Below, one piece after another: positions 37,849 to 47,727 of a stretch of DNA of 64,000 bases; position 1 is the first letter of the stretch; each line of letters starts with the position of its first letter. The DNA lies in NCBI RefSeq assembly GCF_000512695.2, contig NZ_AZRW02000017.1:53334-117333 (forward strand), in the 5' to 3' direction. The DNA comes from Pseudomonas sp. QTF5. Lineage in GTDB: Bacteria > Pseudomonadota > Gammaproteobacteria > Pseudomonadales > Pseudomonadaceae. The translations under genes and the position numbers were made by a program. The notes under the pieces are model-generated. The model worked only from the letters and a program-made list of their open reading frames with translations. It ran no database searches and was not told the DNA's origin.

Positions 37849-38805
37849 ATGAACCCCAATCAATTAACCGAACAACTTGGCCTGTTTCTCGATGTGCTGG
37901 AAAGCGGCAGTTTTTCCGCCGCGTCCCGTCGCCATCCATTGACGCCTTCGGCCGTGGCGCGACGCATCGACAGCCTCGAAAGCGCGGTCGGCAGCCAGTT
38001 GTTCATTCGCAGCACCCATGCCGTGCGCGCGACTCCGGCCGGTCTGGCTTTTGCCGAGCGTGCGCGGCGGATCGTCGCTGAACTGCGCCTGGCCCGGGCG
38101 GAAGCAGTATCTCTTAGCAGTGCGCCGGAAGGACTGATTCGGGTGGATGCGCCGGCAGCCTTCGGACGCCGACATCTGGCGCCGGTGATTGCCGATTTCC
38201 TGACGCTTTACCCCGGCCTCGACGTGCAATTGCACCTGATCGACAGCTTTGTCGACATGCAGGGCTCGAACCTGGGCAAGGTCGATCTGGTGTTGCGTGC
38301 CGGGCAGATGGCCGACACGCGACTGGTGGCCACGCCGCTGGCGAGCATGGTGCGCATTGCCTGCGCCAATCCCGATTACCTGCAACGCCGTGGCGTGCCG
38401 ACCGACCCTGCGCAGTTGACTGAACATGATGGTCTCGATTGGGAGGGCCTGGCTCCGCCCTTCGCCTGGCGCTTCGAACGGGATGGGCAGATGCACTTGC
38501 ATCGGCCAGCGCGAATCCGCATGAGCGCCAACAATGCCGAGGCACTGGTCTGCGGCGCACTGGCCGGATTGGGCATCGCGCACTTGCCGACCTGGCTGGC
38601 CAGCGAATATTTATTGCGCGGCGAACTGCTGCCTCTGTTCTGCGAAAACGGTCTGCCGAAACCGGAAAGCACCGGTATTTATGCATTGCGCCTGGAGCAG
38701 CAACCCAGTTCGCGCAGCCGCTTGTTGCTGGAATACCTGAAAACCCGTTTCAGCCCCATCCCGCCATGGGATCTGGCGCTGCAAACCAACCTGGACCGCC
38801 ACTAG
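37849..38805 (+). CDS. LysR-family transcriptional regulator
   Basis: LysR regulator of 318 aa. The HTH region includes LGLFLDVLESGSFSAASRR and TPSAVARRIDSLE. The effector domain begins at about residue 90 (GLIRVDAPAAFGRRHLAPVI), as in the DmlR/CrgA-like subgroup. ATG at 37849 starts the conserved N terminus. It is divergent from the TauE/SafE gene; the effector is unknown. Confidence 0.92.
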   Translation: MNPNQLTEQLGLFLDVLESGSFSAASRRHPLTPSAVARRIDSLESAVGSQLFIRSTHAVRATPAGLAFAERARRIVAELRLARAEAVSLSSAPEGLIRVDAPAAFGRRHLAPVIADFLTLYPGLDVQLHLIDSFVDMQGSNLGKVDLVLRAGQMADTRLVATPLASMVRIACANPDYLQRRGVPTDPAQLTEHDGLDWEGLAPPFAWRFERDGQMHLHRPARIRMSANNAEALVCGALAGLGIAHLPTWLASEYLLRGELLPLFCENGLPKPESTGIYALRLEQQPSSRSRLLLEYLKTRFSPIPPWDLALQTNLDRH

Positions 38806-38874
38806 TCCAGAATTATCTGGCGCATTAAAGATTCGCCCGCTAGATTCATGACGATCACTGATCAAGGCTTTGAA

Positions 38875-39336
38875 ATGAACACCGAACGCAACAACCCGGA
38901 CAACTGCGACGACCTGCTGCTGGACAATCAGGTCTGCTTCGCCCTGCATTCCACCTCGCTGCTGATGACCAAGGTCTACAAGCCGCTGCTGCAAGCGCTG
39001 GGCCTGACCTATCCGCAGTACCTGGCGATGATGGTGTTGTGGGAAAAGGATGGGTTGACGGTCGGCGAAATCAGCACCCGACTGCTGACCGATCCCGGTT
39101 CCCTCACCCCGCTGCTCAAGCGTCTGGAAGCCGAAGGCCTGCTGAGCCGCACCCGCAGCCGTGAAGACGAGCGAGTGGTGATTGTCGAACTGACGGAGCA
39201 AGGCCGTGCGCTGCGAGACAAGGCCCGGGGCATTCCTCAGTGCATCCTCGGCGCCAGTGGACAAACGCTGGAACAGTTGAAGAAGCTGCAAGCGGATCTT
39301 CAAGCGCTGCGGAGTCATCTGCAAGACAGTCTCTGA
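38875..39336 (+). CDS. ohrR: OhrR, organic-hydroperoxide-sensing MarR repressor
   Basis: MarR-type regulator of 153 aa. The redox-sensing cysteine is Cys21 (LLLDNQVCFALHSTS), followed by YPQYLAMMVLWEKDG and the wing with LTPLLKRLEAEGLLSR. Oxidation of this Cys by organic peroxides releases DNA in the family. ATG at 38875 has AAGG 7 nt upstream; ATG at 38848 is an alternative. Its target is ohr, 350 bp downstream on the same strand, with an inverted repeat in front. It is a paralogue of OspR at 23070. Confidence 0.92.
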   Translation: MNTERNNPDNCDDLLLDNQVCFALHSTSLLMTKVYKPLLQALGLTYPQYLAMMVLWEKDGLTVGEISTRLLTDPGSLTPLLKRLEAEGLLSRTRSREDERVVIVELTEQGRALRDKARGIPQCILGASGQTLEQLKKLQADLQALRSHLQDSL

Positions 39337-39358
39337 CACTCAAAACACCCCAGATCCC

Positions 39359-39450
39359 TTGTGGGAGCGGGCTTGCTCGCGAAAGCGGACTGTCAGCCAG
39401 CACTAATGCTGAATGATAAACCGCTTTCGCGAGCAAGCCCGCTCCCACAT
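39359..39450. repeat. REP pair (REPIN), outward type
   Basis: GTGGGAGCGGGCTTGCTCGC and GCGAGCAAGCCCGCTCCCAC inverted with GTGGG ends outward. The spacer includes CTGTCAGCCAGCACTAATGC then TGAATGATA. Confidence 0.93.
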
Positions 39451-39591
39451 TTGTTTTGTGGTGTCCTTTCCCCTCGTTCGCCTCCTCTCCTCGAAAAAAA
39501 TTCTCCGCCGCAAATTCCGCCACGACAGCTCTAACTCAGCACGTTTAATCGCGTGCGTTCACGTGAGGTTAAATTTTTTCGAAAATTTATA

Positions 39592-39661
39592 TTGCGCGCT
39601 AAATATTCGTGAGCTACATTCATTTCGCACTTACTTAGCGCGCAAACATTTAGCGCAAAAC
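39592..39661 (+). promoter_or_regulatory. Candidate OhrR operator upstream of ohr
   Basis: TTGCGCGCTAA (39592-39602) and TTAGCGCGCAA (39635-39645) are exact inverted copies, and a third partial copy TTTAGCGCAAAA is at 39650-39661, all within 100 bp of the ohr ATG in AT-rich sequence. Confidence 0.5.
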
Positions 39662-39687
39662 ATCCAAACCCGAATGAGGCTCACACC

Positions 39688-40107
39688 ATGCAAACTCTCT
39701 ACACCGCAATCGCAACCTCCACCGGCGGCCGTGACGGTCGTGCGATCTCCAGCGACAACGTCCTCGACGTCAAACTCGCCACGCCTAAAGAACTCGGTGG
39801 TGCTGGCGGCGCCGCAACCAACCCTGAACAATTGTTCGCAGCCGGATACTCCGCCTGCTTCATCGGCGCGCTGAAATTCGTCGCCAGCCAGACCAAACGC
39901 AAAATCCCGGACGACGCATCGATCACCGCCCATGTCGGCATCGGCCAGATCCCTGGCGGTTTCGGTCTGGACATCGACCTGCACATCAGCCTGCCGGGGC
40001 TTGAACAGGCTGATGCACAAAGCCTGGTCGAAGCCGCCCACCAGGTCTGCCCGTACTCCAACGCCACCCGTGGCAACGTCGATGTGCGTCTGCACGTTAC
40101 CGTCTAA
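39688..40107 (+). CDS. ohr: Organic hydroperoxide resistance protein Ohr
   Basis: Thiol-dependent peroxidase of 139 aa (OsmC/Ohr fold). The reactive cysteine is Cys57 (AGYSACFIGAL) and the resolving one is Cys121 (HQVCPYSNATRGN), the family signature. It detoxifies organic and fatty-acid hydroperoxides. The control gene ohrR is upstream on the same strand, with a REP pair and the candidate operator in the gap. The esterase gene follows 26 bp later and may be cotranscribed. Confidence 0.96.
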   Translation: MQTLYTAIATSTGGRDGRAISSDNVLDVKLATPKELGGAGGAATNPEQLFAAGYSACFIGALKFVASQTKRKIPDDASITAHVGIGQIPGGFGLDIDLHISLPGLEQADAQSLVEAAHQVCPYSNATRGNVDVRLHVTV

Positions 40108-40133
40108 CTGCTGACTCCAAGGTCGAACAGGAA

Positions 40134-41156
40134 ATGAACATGAACACTTTCAGCAAAGTCTTGACCGGTACTCTTCTCGCCCTGTCCATCAACAGTGCAT
40201 TCGCAGGCAATGGGGTTGAACACAACACCCAGGCGTTCCTTGACGTGCTGAATGCCGGCACCGGCAAACCGATGGAACAGCTCACCCCTGCCGATGCCCG
40301 TGCGGTGTTGGTGGGTGCGCAGGCCGGGGTGAAACTGACGCTGCCCAAAGCCGATGTCAGCGAGAAGACCATCCAGGTCGACGGCCAACCGATCAGCCTG
40401 ACCATCGTTCGGCCGGCCGGGGTCAAAGGCGAGCTGCCGGTGTTCATGTTCTTTCACGGCGGTGGCTGGGTGCTGGGGGATTTCCCGACCCACGAACGGC
40501 TGGTTCGGGACTTGGTAACGGGTTCGGGCGCGGCGGCGGTATTCGTCAATTACACCCCGTCACCAGAAGCGCATTACCCGGTGGCGATCAACCAGGCCTA
40601 CGCCGCGACGAAGTGGGTGGCCGAGCACGGTAAAGAGATCAACGTCGACGGCAAACGTCTGGCCGTGGCGGGTAACAGCGTCGGTGGCAACATGGCGGCT
40701 GTGGTTGCGCTGATGGCCAAAGACAAAGGCACGCCGGCGATCAGATTCCAGGTGTTGTTGTGGCCGGTGACTGACGCCAGCTTCGAGACGGCGTCCTATA
40801 ACCAGTTCGCCGAGGGGCACTTCCTCACCAAAAACATGATGAAGTGGTTCTGGGACAACTACACCACCGACGCCAAACAGCGGAACGAAATCTACGCCTC
40901 ACCGCTGCGGGCAACCACCGCGCAACTCAAGGGCTTGCCACCCGCTCTGGTGCAGACGGCCAGCGCCGATGTACTGCGCGATGAGGGTGAAGCCTACGCC
41001 CGCAAACTCGACGAGGCGGGTGTGCCGGTCACGGCAGTTCGCTACAACGGCATGATCCACGACTACGGTTTGCTCAACGTGGTGAGCCAGGTGCCCGCGG
41101 TGCGTTCGGCGATGTTGCAGGCGTCTGAAGAACTGAAGCAACACCTGAAGAAATAA
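40134..41156 (+). CDS. Exported alpha/beta hydrolase (hormone-sensitive-lipase-type esterase)
   Basis: Esterase of 340 aa with a signal peptide cut near residues 23-25 (LLALSINSAFAG). The HSL-family oxyanion motif HGGGW is present, the nucleophile is the Ser in VAGNSVGGNMAAVV, the catalytic Asp is in TASADVLRDEGE and the His is in MIHDYGLLN. It is therefore a periplasmic or secreted carboxylesterase acting on short acyl esters. AGGAAATGAAC allows ATG 40134 or 40140. The gap of 26 bp after ohr suggests one transcript. Confidence 0.88.
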   Translation: MNMNTFSKVLTGTLLALSINSAFAGNGVEHNTQAFLDVLNAGTGKPMEQLTPADARAVLVGAQAGVKLTLPKADVSEKTIQVDGQPISLTIVRPAGVKGELPVFMFFHGGGWVLGDFPTHERLVRDLVTGSGAAAVFVNYTPSPEAHYPVAINQAYAATKWVAEHGKEINVDGKRLAVAGNSVGGNMAAVVALMAKDKGTPAIRFQVLLWPVTDASFETASYNQFAEGHFLTKNMMKWFWDNYTTDAKQRNEIYASPLRATTAQLKGLPPALVQTASADVLRDEGEAYARKLDEAGVPVTAVRYNGMIHDYGLLNVVSQVPAVRSAMLQASEELKQHLKK

Positions 41157-41167
41157 CGCAGGACAAA

Positions 41168-41273
41168 TGTGGGAGCGGCGGTGCGACGATTCGACTTGCT
41201 CGCGAAAGCGGTGTGTCAGTCGACAACAATGTTGAATGATAAGCCGCCTTCGCGAGCAAGCCCGCTCCCGCAG
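41168..41273. repeat. REP pair with an internal insertion
   Basis: The left REP reads GTGGGAGCGG then CGGTGCGACGATTCGA then CTTGCTCGCG, so 16 nt replace one base of the palindrome. The right REP is normal (CTTCGCGAGCAAGCCCGCTC). The spacer has TCAGTCGACAACAATGTTGA. Confidence 0.85.
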
Positions 41274-41304
41274 GGGGTCATCGCTGAACCTGAAACTGCA
41301 CGCA

Positions 41305-41336
41305 CAAAAAAGCCCGACTCAATGGTCGGGCTTTTT
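41305..41336. terminator. Intrinsic terminator of efp
   Basis: AAAGCCCGAC / GTCGGGCTTT stem flanked by A and T runs, 18 bp past the efp stop; functional in both directions. Confidence 0.92.
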
Positions 41337-41353
41337 CATTCCTGAAGCGGTGC

Positions 41354-41923
41354 TTATTTAGCACGGCCTTTGTAGGAACCGCCTTCGCGGGTATCGATTT
41401 CGATCTTGTCACCGATTTCGATGAAGTCAGCAACTTGCAGCTCAGTACCGTTGCTCAGCTTGGCAGGCTTCATCACCTTGCCGGAAGTGTCGCCGCGAGC
41501 CGAACCTTCGGTGTAGTCAACTACGCGCACGATAGTGGTCGGCAGCTCTACGGAAACCAGACGCTCTTCGAAGAAGATCGCTTCGCAAACATCGGTCATG
41601 CCTTCTTCAACGAAAGGCAGAACGGCTTCGATGTCTTCAGCGTTCAGCTCGTACATGGTGTAGTCGGTGGTGTCCATGAACGTGTAGGTGTCGCCGCTGA
41701 TGAAGGACAGGGTCGCTTCTTTGCGGTCGAGGATTACGTCGTCCAGTTTGTCGTCGGCGCTGTAAACGATCTCGGTCTTGTAACCGGTCAGCAGGTTTTT
41801 CAGCTTGGTCTTCATGATCGCGCTGTTACGACCGGATTTGGTGAATTCAGCTTTCTGAACCAGCCAAGGATCGTTTTCGAGACGGATCACGGTACCGGGT
41901 TTCAGTTCTTTACCAGTTTTCAT
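41354..41923 (-). CDS. efp: Translation elongation factor P
   Basis: Relieves ribosome stalling at polyproline. The protein has 189 aa with three OB/KOW-like domains. The modified loop [12 protein letters not shown] has Arg32, not Lys34, which is the EarP type: EarP rhamnosylates Arg32 using dTDP-L-rhamnose. earP lies just upstream in the opposite sense of neither gene, on the same strand, 48 bp away. The terminator at 41305 is downstream. Confidence 0.97.
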   Translation of the reverse strand: MKTGKELKPGTVIRLENDPWLVQKAEFTKSGRNSAIMKTKLKNLLTGYKTEIVYSADDKLDDVILDRKEATLSFISGDTYTFMDTTDYTMYELNAEDIEAVLPFVEEGMTDVCEAIFFEERLVSVELPTTIVRVVDYTEGSARGDTSGKVMKPAKLSNGTELQVADFIEIGDKIEIDTREGGSYKGRAK

Positions 41924-41971
41924 TGCGAATATCCGAATTTGGATGGGATTTACAAAAATCTAGGCCGCGTA

Positions 41972-43114
41972 TCATATCCAATTTAGGTAAAACTGTACCA
42001 GCGCTGCGGCAAGATCTGCCTGCAAGGCTTGTTCCAGACACCATGTCTCGGCATGTTTTTCCAGTTCAGGCCAGTGTTTTCGGGTTGATTTCCAGTGATC
42101 CGTCATTGTCTCACCTGCATTCCATGCCCGCCATAGACCGCTGATCGCCTCACCAGCAGGTTTGGACAGGCCTTGGGTGTACAGGGTCAGGAAGGCATCG
42201 AGCTTGTCCAGATGGATGTCTTCGTCCTGCTGATAGATATGCCAGAGCAGCGGACGGCCTGCCCATTGGGCGCGAACAAAGGAATCTTCGCCGCGCACGG
42301 CGTTGAAATCGCAGCTCCACAGCAGCAGGTCATATTGATCCTGTCGGACGAACGCCAGCACTTGCACGGTCAAGGCATCGCGCCTATGCACCGCACCGGC
42401 TGTCAGCCCGTCCACGCCGAGCCAGCGTTCGACGTCGCCGAGAATCCGACTTTCGGGCACCAATAGATGAGTGGGTGTCGAATCGGCCGCCATCGTGTCG
42501 AGCCAACTGGCCAGCCCGGTATTTTCGTAGGCAAACAACGAGATCAGCTGTGCATTCGGCGCGCGATCAACCCCCAGGCCTTGCAGGAATTCTCTCTGAG
42601 CTTGCGGACTTTGCTGAAACTGCCGACGCCGTTCCAGCAATCCCCTCTCACGCAGCAGGCCACCAGTGCCTTTGCGAAAGCCCGGGAAGAAAAAGAACTT
42701 CTGCACGTTCTTGTACTTCACCGACGGCAAGCCGTGGCAGCCGACGACCCAGTCTTCGGCGCTCAGATAATCGAGGTTCATCCACAGCGGCGGTTTTTCC
42801 CGTTCGGCCATGGCTTCCATGTAGGCACTCGGCAACTGGCAGGCGAATGCGGCGATGACGACATCAGCGGCTTCAGTGGGCTGCCAGTCGGCCGACCACT
42901 GTCGCACCTCGACGCCTTGCTGCCACTGCTGCGCAGCGTTGATGTCGATGTCCGGACACAAACGCTCGAAGGCCCGCAGGTCGTCGACCCACAGACGCAC
43001 CGCCACTGAATGCTCGGCCACCAGTTGTCGGGCCAGACGCCAGGTCACACCGATGTCGCCGAAGTTGTCGACCACGGTGCAAAAAATATCCCAGCGGGTT
43101 TTCATTTCAGGCAT
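41972..43114 (-). CDS. earP: EF-P arginine-rhamnosyltransferase EarP
   Basis: Glycosyltransferase (GT104) of 380 aa that attaches rhamnose to Arg32 of EF-P. The N terminus WDIFCTVVDNFGDIGVTWRL holds the catalytic Asp-rich dTDP-rhamnose region; FFFPGFRKGTGGLLRE and the C-terminal FVRAQWAGRPLLWHIYQQDE match the family. ATG at 43114 has GGGAG upstream; ATG at 43105 is an alternative. It sits directly upstream of efp on the same strand, the usual pairing, and would be inactive without it. Confidence 0.95.
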   Translation of the reverse strand: MPEMKTRWDIFCTVVDNFGDIGVTWRLARQLVAEHSVAVRLWVDDLRAFERLCPDIDINAAQQWQQGVEVRQWSADWQPTEAADVVIAAFACQLPSAYMEAMAEREKPPLWMNLDYLSAEDWVVGCHGLPSVKYKNVQKFFFFPGFRKGTGGLLRERGLLERRRQFQQSPQAQREFLQGLGVDRAPNAQLISLFAYENTGLASWLDTMAADSTPTHLLVPESRILGDVERWLGVDGLTAGAVHRRDALTVQVLAFVRQDQYDLLLWSCDFNAVRGEDSFVRAQWAGRPLLWHIYQQDEDIHLDKLDAFLTLYTQGLSKPAGEAISGLWRAWNAGETMTDHWKSTRKHWPELEKHAETWCLEQALQADLAAALVQFYLNWI

Positions 43115-43238
43115 TCCAGGCTCCCGTTGGCAAAGGCACCGATTGTCCGCATAAATTACCCCGTGCAGAAGAGCCGACGGCGATTAATCTTCATGCGACA
43201 ATCACCACTTGCCCGCGACCACCCGCCAGGAGGCAGTA

Positions 43239-43646
43239 ATGCCCTACCGTCCCAACCCGCGCCGTCCCTTGCCGATTCAGTTTAATGCGCTGCAACTGAC
43301 CGGCAGCATTGCCCTCGGTGTGTGGCTGGGATTCATCGCGATCGCACTGACGTGCTGGCTCGCCTGGCGCCTGTTGTTCAACGAGCAATTGGCGCCCTTG
43401 GCCCAAGCGGTGGAACAACTGGCCAAGCCACCGGTGATTGAGCAACCTGCCCAACCTGCCCCGCAGAACCCGATGTTCGAACAGTACGAAGACCATCTGC
43501 GCAGGAATGAACAGCAGCAACTGGTGGAACAGGCCAGAAGCAGCAAACACAATCTGTCCAATCCAAAATGCCAGTTCTGGCTGCAGCAAAATGAAACTGC
43601 GCCGAGCGAAAAAAGCCGCGCCAACGTCCTGCAATTCTGCGATTGA
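43239..43646 (+). CDS. Hypothetical single-pass membrane protein
   Basis: Unrecognised 135-aa protein. Residues 1-20 are basic and proline-rich; 22-50 form one strong membrane segment (SIALGVWLGFIAIALTCWLA); the rest is a Gln/Pro-rich soluble tail with a short conserved-looking C terminus (KCQFWLQQNETAPSEKSRAN). AGGAGG precedes the ATG at 43239. It ends 2 bp before the next gene, so the two are probably an operon, and it is divergent from earP. Confidence 0.75.
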   Translation: MPYRPNPRRPLPIQFNALQLTGSIALGVWLGFIAIALTCWLAWRLLFNEQLAPLAQAVEQLAKPPVIEQPAQPAPQNPMFEQYEDHLRRNEQQQLVEQARSSKHNLSNPKCQFWLQQNETAPSEKSRANVLQFCD

Positions 43647-43648
43647 TC

Positions 43649-44143
43649 ATGAAGCTCTCTATGCACAAGCCGACCGTCCACCAACTGATTATCGACAAGC
43701 TGCGGATCGATCTCGACATCGCCGAGCGTGCCGCACAAACCGCTTACGAAACCGCGACCCACGAAGAAAACATAGCCGAAAACAAGTACGACACTCTGGG
43801 GCTGGAGGCGTCTTACCTGGCGGCCGGACAGGCCAGACGAGTGGAAGAAATCAGGCAATCATTGGCCCTTTGCCAGAACCTGACACTGCGACCTTATGAC
43901 GACCGGCGCGGCATCGAAGTAGGCGCCTTGCTCGGTCTGGAAGACGAAAAAGGTCGCGAACAATGGCTGTTCCTGGCCCCCGACGCAGCCGGGTTGAAGG
44001 TTGATCTGGTGGGGCAACTGATTACCGTCATCACCCCCCGCTCGCCGCTGGGCAAAAGCCTGCTGGGCAAGTTCGAAGGGGATGAAGTGGAGATTCTGGT
44101 GGCGGGTGCTCGGCAACAATTTTCTATCACCGAGGTGGTCTAG
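43649..44143 (+). CDS. GreA/GreB-family protein of unknown role
   Basis: A 164-aa protein. The C-terminal half (about 80-162) has the GreA/GreB FKBP-like fold signature: RRGIEVGALLGLEDEKGREQ, PDAAGLKVDLVGQLITVITP and SPLGKSLLGKFEGDEVEI. The N-terminal half is helical (HEENIAENKYDTLGLEASYL) with acidic residues in the position of the Gre tip, but is diverged from both GreA and GreB. It may be an RNA-polymerase secondary-channel protein like Rnk or Gfh1. ATG 43649 follows the previous stop by 2 bp without a clear Shine-Dalgarno; TTG 43643 is an alternative. Confidence 0.75.
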   Translation: MKLSMHKPTVHQLIIDKLRIDLDIAERAAQTAYETATHEENIAENKYDTLGLEASYLAAGQARRVEEIRQSLALCQNLTLRPYDDRRGIEVGALLGLEDEKGREQWLFLAPDAAGLKVDLVGQLITVITPRSPLGKSLLGKFEGDEVEILVAGARQQFSITEVV

Positions 44144-44157
44144 CGATTGTCTGGCAA

Positions 44158-45141
<984 letters not shown>

Positions 45142-45245
45142 TCAAAGCAGGTAGACGCCACGGGCATCAGCGACGATATATAACTATATTAATGGTTTGA
45201 ATAATAAATCTAGAACTTTTTTATCAAAATGCCATTATTCGTGTC

Positions 45246-45749
45246 CTAGCGATCCCCTTTGCGGCGACGCTCCATCAGCGGCACCAGATAGACCGGCACC
45301 CTGGACAGTTGCAGCACGCGCGCAGCGGTTCGACCCAATGGCGTTTCCGCGCCAGCGCCATGACTGTGACTCCCTACGATCAGCAAATCGACGGAGAGTT
45401 TCTGCGCCTGGTCGAGAATCACCTGCGACGGATCGCCCTGCAGTACCCGCACTGCCCGAATCCGTTCCAGGTCCTGCTCCCCTTCATCCCCCAGTTCTTC
45501 GCGAAAGCTGTCGAGCACCCGCTGCTCGATATTGGCAATCACCGTATTCAGACCCTGACTGTGAAACTCGTTCAGGGCCTGCTCATCGAGGTAACTCTGA
45601 AGCACCGATTCGGCGAACAATCCCATCGGCTCAACCGCGTGCACCACATACAAGTCGGCATTGAATGTTCGAGCCAGTGCCAACGCATGCTGCATCACAA
45701 AAGGTGCATACAGACCGAGGTCGGTGGCATACAGCATCGAATGAATCAT
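45246..45749 (-). CDS. Universal stress protein (UspA family)
   Basis: Usp-fold protein of 167 aa: HSMLYATDLGLYAPFVMQHA at the start and the nucleotide-binding tail LLIVGSHSHGAGAETPLGRT with SRVPVYLVPL. It fits the ATP-binding G-2x-G-9x-G(S/T) pattern closely. ATG 45749 has AAAGGAGG at ideal spacing, which favours it over the frame start at 45773. In PAO1 a similar gene is next to cysB; a role in stress survival is typical of the family. Confidence 0.9.
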   Translation of the reverse strand: MIHSMLYATDLGLYAPFVMQHALALARTFNADLYVVHAVEPMGLFAESVLQSYLDEQALNEFHSQGLNTVIANIEQRVLDSFREELGDEGEQDLERIRAVRVLQGDPSQVILDQAQKLSVDLLIVGSHSHGAGAETPLGRTAARVLQLSRVPVYLVPLMERRRKGDR

Positions 45750-45839
45750 AGTGACCTCCTTTAATGCCAACATGGCGGAGATTGATTCAGCTTAGCAGTG
45801 CCGTGGCGAGTGCGGCGCAACGCATTGAACCGCAGCGCT

Positions 45840-46745
45840 TTAAATCGACGGCTCGTTACTGATGCCATGCGGCACGTGACCGGTGGCGACCACTTCGCGG
45901 GCCAGCTCGCAATGGCCGGCCTGATCGTCGAAAAATACGTCGGCGGCAAAGGCTTCGAGAAAAGCCGATTTGGTCAGCCCCCCAAGGAACAACGATTCAT
46001 CCAGACGGATGTCCCATTCGCGCAAGGTGCGGATCACCCGTTCATGAGCCGGCGCCGAGCGCGCGGTCACCAGCGCGGTGCGAATCGGACAGGCATCATC
46101 GGGGAACTCGCGCTGCAAAAGATTGAGCGCTGCGAGGAAACCTTTGAACGGCCCGCCGCGCAGGGGTTCGCGGGCTGACTCGCGTTCGCTGGCCTGAAAC
46201 GCTGCCAGGCCTCCCGACTGATAGACCCGCTCCGACTCATCGGAAAACAGCACCGCGTCACCGTCGAAAGCAATGCGTAATTCATCGCTGGCGGCGCGAC
46301 TGGCACCGCCCGACAGAATAGTCGCTGCGGCGAAACCTGCATCCAGCGCACTGCGCACATCGTCGGCATGGGTCGAAAGAAACAGGTCGCAGCCAAAGGC
46401 CTTGAGGTACGGATAAGGACTGCGTCCGCCGACAAATGCCGCACGCGAGATCGCCAGGCCATAGTGATGAATCGAATTGAAAACCCGCAGGCCGGTGTCG
46501 GCGCTGTTGCGCGACACCAGGATTACCTCGACCCGGGCACGGCCGAGACTGGCGTTCAGGTTCAGGAGTTTTTCGACCAACGGGAACGCATCGCCGGGCT
46601 CGAGAATTTCGTCTTCGTGTTCGATCTGATATTGCCGATAGGCCTCGACGCCGCTCGACAGATAAACCTTGTGGCTCTCGCTCAAGTCGAACAGTGCTCG
46701 CGAAGAAATCGCCAGCACCAGTTTGTCGTCTATGCCATTGGCCAT
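45840..46745 (-). CDS. Cytosolic 5'-nucleotidase (5_nucleotid / NT5C1-like)
   Basis: HAD-like 5'-nucleotidase of 301 aa. Blocks typical of the family: VLAISSRALFDLSESHKVYL near the start, VILVSRNSADTGLRVFNSI and LFLSTHADDVRSALDAG in the middle, and ITA-type VTARSAPAHERVIRTL and FFDDQAGHCELAREV near the end, the last containing the metal-binding Asp pair. Substrate nucleoside monophosphate unspecified. Upstream by 25 bp on the same strand lies the ketopantoate reductase-like gene, so they likely share a transcript. Confidence 0.88.
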   Translation of the reverse strand: MANGIDDKLVLAISSRALFDLSESHKVYLSSGVEAYRQYQIEHEDEILEPGDAFPLVEKLLNLNASLGRARVEVILVSRNSADTGLRVFNSIHHYGLAISRAAFVGGRSPYPYLKAFGCDLFLSTHADDVRSALDAGFAAATILSGGASRAASDELRIAFDGDAVLFSDESERVYQSGGLAAFQASERESAREPLRGGPFKGFLAALNLLQREFPDDACPIRTALVTARSAPAHERVIRTLREWDIRLDESLFLGGLTKSAFLEAFAADVFFDDQAGHCELAREVVATGHVPHGISNEPSI

Positions 46746-46770
46746 GCCCTTACCTCTCCTTTTGACCGAC

Positions 46771-47727
46771 TCAGTGATTACGTCGGTCGATAAAACTCAA
46801 GCTGCGATACAAGGCTTCGATGCGCGGTAATTCACATCCCGCGGCTTTTGCCGCCGCCAGTGGCCGAGTGTAGATCGCGTCCAGTTCCAGCGGTCGCTTG
46901 TGCAGGAAGTCGTGGTACATGCTCGGCCAATAGTCGGGCATTTTCTCGGTCATCATGAACAGATAATCGGCGTAACCCGACGGTATGTCGTGGCCACAGG
47001 CCTTGGCTCCCTGAACCACTTCGGCCATCAAGGCCTGAATCAGCGCGCGACTGTCGGCATCCGCCATCAACGGCGTGGTGCTTGCCCCGAGTACAACCGA
47101 CAGACCGTTGTAGGGAATATTCCAGACCAGTTTCTGCCAGCGCGCCTGGCGCAGGTTCGGCATGGCCTGGGCGTCGATGCCGGCGGCGCGAAACAGCCCG
47201 GCGCCCTCCTCGACGATGTTCATGCGCGCCTGCTCATCGGCGGCGGGACCACTGTGATAGCCGACGTTCACGGCCCCGAGCGCCTGATGGGTAATGACCC
47301 CTGGGCCGGCGCGATGGACGCAGATCAGACAGAGCCCGCCCAGCAGGTGCAGTGAATCAGGGAGCAACTCGCGCAGACTGTCTTCGACGTCCAGGCCATT
47401 TTGCAGCAACAGCACTTTGGCATCAGGTGCCGCCGCTTGAATAATGGCCGGTGCCAGGTCCGCGTTACTGGTGGTCTTGGCGCCCACCAGTAGCCAGTCA
47501 CATGGCGGCATGTCGGCAGCCGACGAATAGGCCTGAACCGGGTTCAAGACCAGCGGGCCCAACGACGCATGGTCGAGATGCAAGCCCCGTTCGGCCACCG
47601 CTGAAAACTCACTGCGCAACAGCAAATGCACATCGAAGCCGGCACGCGCCAGCATCAGCCCGTAGAAACCACCGATCGCCCCGGTACCGATAATACCGAT
47701 TGTCGGCTTGGCCACTGTGCCTGTCAT
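46771..47727 (-). CDS. 2-dehydropantoate 2-reductase family protein (PanE/ApbA)
   Basis: NADPH-dependent ketopantoate reductase family member of 318 aa. The dinucleotide motif GIIGTGAIGGFYG is at about 10-22; the catalytic lysine and the substrate block FQ-type ARWQKLVWNIPYNGLSVV follow at about 200; the C-terminal helical domain is complete. It could be the pantothenate enzyme or a paralogue acting on another 2-keto substrate. Its start overlaps the stop of the thioredoxin gene by 4 bp. Confidence 0.88.
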   Translation of the reverse strand: MTGTVAKPTIGIIGTGAIGGFYGLMLARAGFDVHLLLRSEFSAVAERGLHLDHASLGPLVLNPVQAYSSAADMPPCDWLLVGAKTTSNADLAPAIIQAAAPDAKVLLLQNGLDVEDSLRELLPDSLHLLGGLCLICVHRAGPGVITHQALGAVNVGYHSGPAADEQARMNIVEEGAGLFRAAGIDAQAMPNLRQARWQKLVWNIPYNGLSVVLGASTTPLMADADSRALIQALMAEVVQGAKACGHDIPSGYADYLFMMTEKMPDYWPSMYHDFLHKRPLELDAIYTRPLAAAKAAGCELPRIEALYRSLSFIDRRNH

